Shown here: positions 60,037 through 64,000 of the stretch, in pieces
Layout of the letters: each line of letters opens with the position of its first letter
How positions within the stretch are numbered: position 1 is the first letter of the stretch
Origin: Pigmentiphaga aceris
GTDB taxonomy: Bacteria > Pseudomonadota > Gammaproteobacteria > Burkholderiales > Burkholderiaceae_B
Length of the DNA: 64,000 nucleotides
Direction: 5' to 3'
NCBI RefSeq assembly: GCF_008119665.1
Contig: NZ_CP043046.1
Span: 3,596,001-3,660,000 of the forward strand
Made by a program: the position numbers and the translations under genes
Notes under the pieces: model-generated
Told to the model about the DNA's origin: nothing
The model's input: the letters and a program-made list of their open reading frames with translations, nothing else
The model's database searches: none

Positions 60037-61119
60037 TCAGGACATGCCCGCGTTTGCAAGATCGCCCAGCGCCTGTTCGGCACCCCGAATATCCTTGTCG
60101 CGATTCGGATCGTCCATCTGACTCTTGACCATGGCCATCAGGCTCTTCAGCGCGCGGGCAACCTGCTTGACGAGTTCCTTGTCAGCGTCCGATTGAGCCT
60201 CTTCCTCGCTGGGCGACAAGGATGCAACCAGCGCTGCGGCAGCCGAGGCGACGGTAGTCGAGGTTTCTTCGGTCGATTCCGAGTCGGTGGCGACTGAGTC
60301 AGTGCCAGCCGACTTGCTGGTTGCTGGTGCGTCAGCACCATCCACCTTGCCGTCCTTGTCCTTATCCTTTGCATGCACACCGCCGACACCCTTCTTGTCG
60401 TCGTTTTCTGCAACGGCGTCAGCCTCGGCTTCGGCCTCCGCAGCCACCTGTTCCGCGCCAGTCGCTGCGCTGCCTGCTGCGCCGGTTGCATCGCCTTCTG
60501 CTGCATCCGCCGAACCTTCGCCGGCACCGGTCGACGCGGCACTGGACGAGACCACATTCTGCACCGCCGCATCCGCCGTTGCCGCGCTCGCAGCAGCACC
60601 TGCCGTGGCGCTGGCTGCCGAACTGCTGGCCGCAGCCAGACTATTGATACTTGCCGTGCTCGGATCAGCGCCTGCAGTCGATCCACCGGAGTCGGACAAG
60701 GTCGCAGCAGCCTGTTTCAGCTCCTGTGCCATCGCCTTGATCTGGCCCGCCATCGCCTTGGCGGCTGCGGGGCTCAGGCCGATCATCATCTGGCGCATTG
60801 ACTCGATACGTTCACGCAGTTGCTGAACGCGAACTCGTGCGGCATCTTTGCGCATGGCTGCGCCCGAAGGCATAGACTCGACGCGAGCCATGGCCTCTTG
60901 CATTTTCTTCATTCGATCAAGCAGCAGATCGCCTTGCGATGACTCGGCAGAATCCAGCTTCGCCCGGCCCTCGCGGCTGATCTCGACCTTCACCGACTCG
61001 TTGTTGGCCGACGCTTTATCAGCCGCATTCTTGGCAGCGGCCACGTTGGCACTGTTGGCAGCACCAACACCTGTCGTAGATGACTGATTTCTCAGCAAAG
61101 TCGTGATCAGCGTATTCAT
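60037..61119 (-). CDS. Ala/Asp/Glu-rich protein with helical N-terminal domain
   Basis: A 360-residue soluble protein without signal peptide. Residues about 1-150 are helical, with VKVEISREGRAKLD near 40 and paired Met/Arg/Gln helices (KKMQEAMARVESM, RQMMIGLSPAAAKAMAGQ) recalling FlxA-like flagellar-associated proteins. The middle (150-300) is low-complexity Ala/Ser/Glu/Asp with KDKDKDGKVDG. A last helix (KELVKQVARALKSLMAMV) closes it. AGGAAAT precedes the ATG at 61119. The function is unknown; a link to motility is suggested only by the VEIS motif and the chemoreceptor next door. Confidence 0.7.
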   Translation of the reverse strand: MNTLITTLLRNQSSTTGVGAANSANVAAAKNAADKASANNESVKVEISREGRAKLDSAESSQGDLLLDRMKKMQEAMARVESMPSGAAMRKDAARVRVQQLRERIESMRQMMIGLSPAAAKAMAGQIKAMAQELKQAAATLSDSGGSTAGADPSTASINSLAAASSSAASATAGAAASAATADAAVQNVVSSSAASTGAGEGSADAAEGDATGAAGSAATGAEQVAAEAEAEADAVAENDDKKGVGGVHAKDKDKDGKVDGADAPATSKSAGTDSVATDSESTEETSTTVASAAAALVASLSPSEEEAQSDADKELVKQVARALKSLMAMVKSQMDDPNRDKDIRGAEQALGDLANAGMS

Positions 61120-61190
61120 GTCAAATTTCCTGGCATCCGCAAGCATTCATCGAAGACATCAGCTTTCCGGGCATTCGTATCAAATTGTAG

Positions 61191-61219
61191 TACGTGCTGT
61201 ATTACGTGCTGTATTACGT
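61191..61219. repeat. 12-bp tandem repeat upstream of the Ala-rich gene
   Basis: TACGTGCTGTAT is repeated twice exactly (61191-61202, 61203-61214) with a partial third copy, about 75 bases before the start codon at 61119. It could change promoter spacing. Confidence 0.8.
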
Positions 61220-61362
61220 TCGTGCTTGGCGCGCGCATGACACGTGTTTAATCCACCTGTCATCAGCTTGCGACCACGCCACTCACGGAGCATCGCCGCA
61301 GACAGACCTCGGCAATCTTGCTTGCCGCGGTCCGTCTTCCTTTGCGTCCGTCTTTGCCTGCA

Positions 61363-63396
61363 TCAAGTCCTGAGCGTGCGAATGGTGCTGTCCAACTCAC
61401 GCGCCTGATCTTGCAAAGACTCACCTGCCGCTACCGACTGCTGCACCGCCGCCGCCGATTCTTCGGTGTGCTGCGCGATCTGTTCAACGCGGCTGGCAAT
61501 CTGTTCCGACGCGGATTTCTGCTCGGCTGCCGCATTGGAAATATCCGCCACCACGGCTGCGGTGCGCGCAGCGGCTTCACGAATCCGCTGCAAGACATCG
61601 CCCGCCTGACGCGCGCTCTCGGCGGACGCCTGCATGTCGATGTTCACAGCGCGCATCGCATCTGCTGCCTGGCTGGTCTTGGTCTGCACCCCGCTGATCA
61701 CCTGCGCGATCTGCGTGGTCGACACCTTGGTGCGCTCGGCCAGGCGGCGCACTTCGTCAGCCACCACCGAGAACCCACGTCCGCCCTCACCCGCCCGCGC
61801 GGCTTCAATGGCAGCATTTAGCGCCAGCAGATTGGTCTGTTCGGCGATTTCCTGAATGGTCTTGATGACCTCTGAGATCTCGCGCGACGAGGTCTCCAGT
61901 TCCTGCACCACATCGGCAGATGCGGTCACACGGCCAGCCAGCGTCTCGATCCCGCTGACGGTGGTCCGCACCACGGCAGCGCCTTCATTGGCGGCACCGC
62001 TGGACGCTTGCGAGAAGGTATTGGCGTCACGGCTGCTGTCAGCAATCTGCGAAATCGATACGGTCAATTGTTCAACCGCTGCGGCCACGCCGCTGGCGGC
62101 GTCGGACTGCACTTCCGTACTGCGGCCGATCTGTGCCAGGGCATCCAGCGTCTGGGTCGATGCCGCCGCAACTTGCGACCCGGTGGCACCCATCTGCTGC
62201 GCCAACAGCGCAATGCGCGCACGGGTGGCATTGATGCGGTCGGCCATGATGTGAATTTCATTGGACGACTTGGCCGGGCCCGCAGGCACGTCTACCCGCA
62301 GATCGCCGTCACCCAGACGCGTGATGCCGGCAACCACTTCGCGCACCGGGCGCAGGGTGCTGGCGGTGCGCCAGTAGATCAGCGCGCCGGTCAGCAGGCC
62401 GCCCAGCAGCATCACGCCAATCATCAGCGCGATGTCTTGATAAGAGTCGCTCAGGAATGCCTTCTCCGGGCCGACTGCGATCACCGTCCAGCCCCAGCCC
62501 GGCACGTTCAGATACGACATAATCTGGGGCTCGCCGCCCAGCGTTACGTCCATTACGCCGCGCTTTCCCTCACCAGCCAGCGACTGCAGCAAGGCAAGGT
62601 CTGGCCCGCTCATGACGGCATCGACCGACTTGCCTTTGTGTTGCGGATGAACCAGAAAGCGGCGGCCCTTACCGTCTGCCGTCGGTGCGATCACCCACAT
62701 CTTGCCGTGTCCGGCAACCGTGCTGCGGGCCACCGATGCCAGCACATCGCTCACCTCGCGGCTGACGTCGATAATGACGGCAAAGCCACCGTAGGTGGAT
62801 CCATCCATACCGCTCAATGGCTGCGCATAGGCCGCGTAGAATCGGCCGTCGCGTTCCATCAAGCCCGCGCCCTCTTCACCCTTGGTGAGCGTGTTCGCCA
62901 GGAATTCATCGTGGGGCAGCGCCGTGCCAGCCATGGAAATGCCGTTGGCGTCCTTCAACAGCGTCGCTGCACGCAGCCACTCGCCGTTGTGCCGCACCAG
63001 CACCGAGCTGTCAGCACCGGTGTAGCGGCGAATCGTCTCGAGCGGTTTGCTGTCGTTGTTGACGACCTTGCCTTCCGCCGTCAGCGTGGGCAGTTCAACG
63101 TTGCCACTGCGTGTGCTGCTGCCGTCAGGGATCGGCAGGCCACCGTATTCGTTTTGCATCAGGGGCGCCAGCACCTGCGCTCGCTCGACCGCGGCATTGT
63201 AGGAAAGCATCAGGCTTTCCTGGACCAGAGTCAGCACAGCGCTCATTTCGCGCTGTATTTCACGCTCGCTGGCTGCCAACGAACGCCAAGCCACCACGCC
63301 TGCGGTGACAGCCATTACCAACACGCTGGTAGCCAGCGACGCGACCAGAACCTGCGTGGCCAGCGAACGACGGCTAATGCGGTCTAAGAAAAACAT
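61363..63396 (-). CDS. Methyl-accepting chemotaxis protein with Cache sensor
   Basis: A 677-residue inner-membrane chemoreceptor. Helix 1 near 15-35, a periplasmic Cache_3/Cache_2-type sensor ([34 protein letters not shown]), helix 2 near 325, HAMP, then a signalling coiled coil whose tip reads [20 protein letters not shown] followed by GEGGRGF. There is no C-terminal receptor-methylesterase pentapeptide. The ligand is unknown; sCache receptors often sense organic acids or amino acids. Confidence 0.92.
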   Translation of the reverse strand: MFFLDRISRRSLATQVLVASLATSVLVMAVTAGVVAWRSLAASEREIQREMSAVLTLVQESLMLSYNAAVERAQVLAPLMQNEYGGLPIPDGSSTRSGNVELPTLTAEGKVVNNDSKPLETIRRYTGADSSVLVRHNGEWLRAATLLKDANGISMAGTALPHDEFLANTLTKGEEGAGLMERDGRFYAAYAQPLSGMDGSTYGGFAVIIDVSREVSDVLASVARSTVAGHGKMWVIAPTADGKGRRFLVHPQHKGKSVDAVMSGPDLALLQSLAGEGKRGVMDVTLGGEPQIMSYLNVPGWGWTVIAVGPEKAFLSDSYQDIALMIGVMLLGGLLTGALIYWRTASTLRPVREVVAGITRLGDGDLRVDVPAGPAKSSNEIHIMADRINATRARIALLAQQMGATGSQVAAASTQTLDALAQIGRSTEVQSDAASGVAAAVEQLTVSISQIADSSRDANTFSQASSGAANEGAAVVRTTVSGIETLAGRVTASADVVQELETSSREISEVIKTIQEIAEQTNLLALNAAIEAARAGEGGRGFSVVADEVRRLAERTKVSTTQIAQVISGVQTKTSQAADAMRAVNIDMQASAESARQAGDVLQRIREAAARTAAVVADISNAAAEQKSASEQIASRVEQIAQHTEESAAAVQQSVAAGESLQDQARELDSTIRTLRT

Positions 63397-63771
63397 CTGT
63401 GCTCCATAAAACCGTTTGGGATAACCACGCTTGATCCCGACTGATGTGTTTACGGCGCAAACAGTGAAATATTAAGGAAAGCGATATACAGGGAAACCCC
63501 TATCAGCCAATTGGCTTAGGTCGTTTTGCATATTGGAATTAATAAATGCGAAACAGTCGGGCACTGTGATGCAGGTCAATGCATGACCGCAGCCACCATG
63601 GCTCAGCCGATGGTGCTTGTCGAATCAGAGGGGGGCGATGCAGAGATGTGGTGCACCACGTACAGGGCGCATCAGTGGCCCTGCCGCAGTAACACGCACT
63701 GGATGGTCAGGATTCGCGCGACGCCTGCCAGTGACAGGCTGCGCGATCCGGTGACGAGATTGCGAAAGCGC
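63397..63771. other. Intergenic region between the chemoreceptor and cytochrome genes
   Basis: About 375 bases with no gene that I can support. AGCCAATTGGCT (63505-63516) is a perfect 12-base palindrome about 110 bases before the chemoreceptor start. GCTGATAG next to it weakly resembles a FliA -10, but no matching -35 was found. Confidence 0.4.
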
Positions 63772-64000
63772 TTACTGACGAACCTTCAGGTCGCCCGGCA
63801 GGCTGTGCAGATATGCGGCAACGTCTTCCACGTCCTTGGCGGACAGCTGGATCGCGAAGGCACCCATGATCGGATTCTTGCGGATATTGGCAGTCGGCGA
63901 GGCACCGGCCTGGCCACGCTGATAGGCGCGCAATGCGTGCACCAGGTAGTCCTCGTGCTGACCGGCCAGCTTGGGGTAGCTGGGATCGGTGCCAGTCTTG
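63772..64000 (-). CDS. Class I cytochrome c, C-terminal end
   Basis: The last 75 codons of a reverse-strand gene that continues past 64000. The protein ends YPKLAGQHEDYLVHALRAYQ, then RKNPIMGAFAIQLSAKDVED and VAAYLHSLPGDLKVRQ. PKLAGQ..DYL..AL..Y..G and an axial Met in NPIMG are typical of c4/c5-type diheme or monoheme cytochromes; the CXXCH heme site lies outside the window. It is probably a periplasmic electron carrier to a terminal oxidase. Confidence 0.85.
   Translation of the reverse strand, partial: KTGTDPSYPKLAGQHEDYLVHALRAYQRGQAGASPTANIRKNPIMGAFAIQLSAKDVEDVAAYLHSLPGDLKVRQ

Noticed and set aside
63397..63520. FliA (sigma-28) promoter for the chemoreceptor
   Set aside because: GCTGATAG resembles the -10, but no TAAA-type -35 lies at the right distance.

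Overview
The window is GC-rich bacterial chromosomal DNA that looks like a member of the Burkholderiales, most probably an Alcaligenaceae-type (Bordetella/Achromobacter-like) beta-proteobacterium. This is an inference from gene content and order (pncB next to fdxA, an RnfB-like protein next to nth, intracellular PHB depolymerase, paired YeiE/YeiH-like genes, several FecI/FecR/TonB receptor systems) and from C-rich codon use. I see no rRNA, tRNA, CRISPR array, transposase or phage genes.

Layout. 1-9.6 kb: start of pncB, then ferredoxin and ferredoxin reductase (fdxA, fpr), a PHB depolymerase, rnfB, nth and a complete branched-chain amino-acid-type ABC transporter (livG, livF, binding protein, livH, livM). 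10-15.8 kb: a cysteine dioxygenase and four-domain rhodanese pair, a YgjP-like metallopeptidase, a 2Fe-2S ferredoxin with a TSUP permease, and two RcnB-family periplasmic proteins. 15.9-19.4 kb: an XPD/DinG-type helicase fused to a PD-(D/E)XK nuclease, with a strong LexA box upstream, then a Lon-domain protein and a cupin. 19.6-30.3 kb: an iron region with a Fur-boxed DUF3649/PepSY/DUF3325 cassette, a diguanylate cyclase, and a Fur-boxed FecI-FecR-receptor system with two tandem receptors. 30.4-39.8 kb: two roughly 1-kb palindromic elements in opposite orientation enclosing 7.3 kb that carry yeiH/LysR, a methyltransferase, a DsbA-family protein and phnCDE. 39.8-43.9 kb: lysine/2-aminoadipate catabolism (ALDH7-type dehydrogenase and 2-oxoadipate dioxygenase) with a LysR regulator. 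44-46.7 kb: a YfiR plus GGDEF/EAL c-di-GMP module. 47-50.5 kb: nnrS, a LysR/VOC pair and an unknown gene. 50.6-54.7 kb: a second FecI-FecR-receptor system. 54.8-64 kb: an HD-GYP sensor, icd, DUF1841, an Ala-rich unknown, a chemoreceptor and the end of a cytochrome c gene.

How it works together. Iron uptake is the strongest theme: three Fur-like boxes, two sigma/anti-sigma pairs, three TonB-dependent receptors and a PepSY reductase-like cassette. The two transducing receptors share an identical 14-base motif upstream, probably part of an ECF-sigma promoter. Cyclic-di-GMP turnover is the second theme, with three separate enzymes.

The most unusual structure is the pair of inverted palindromic elements. 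They carry terminal hairpins whose stems differ in sequence but still pair, and GC skew reverses sharply around the first element and less completely around the second. Several intergenic regions also carry short tandem repeats of 9-17 bp.
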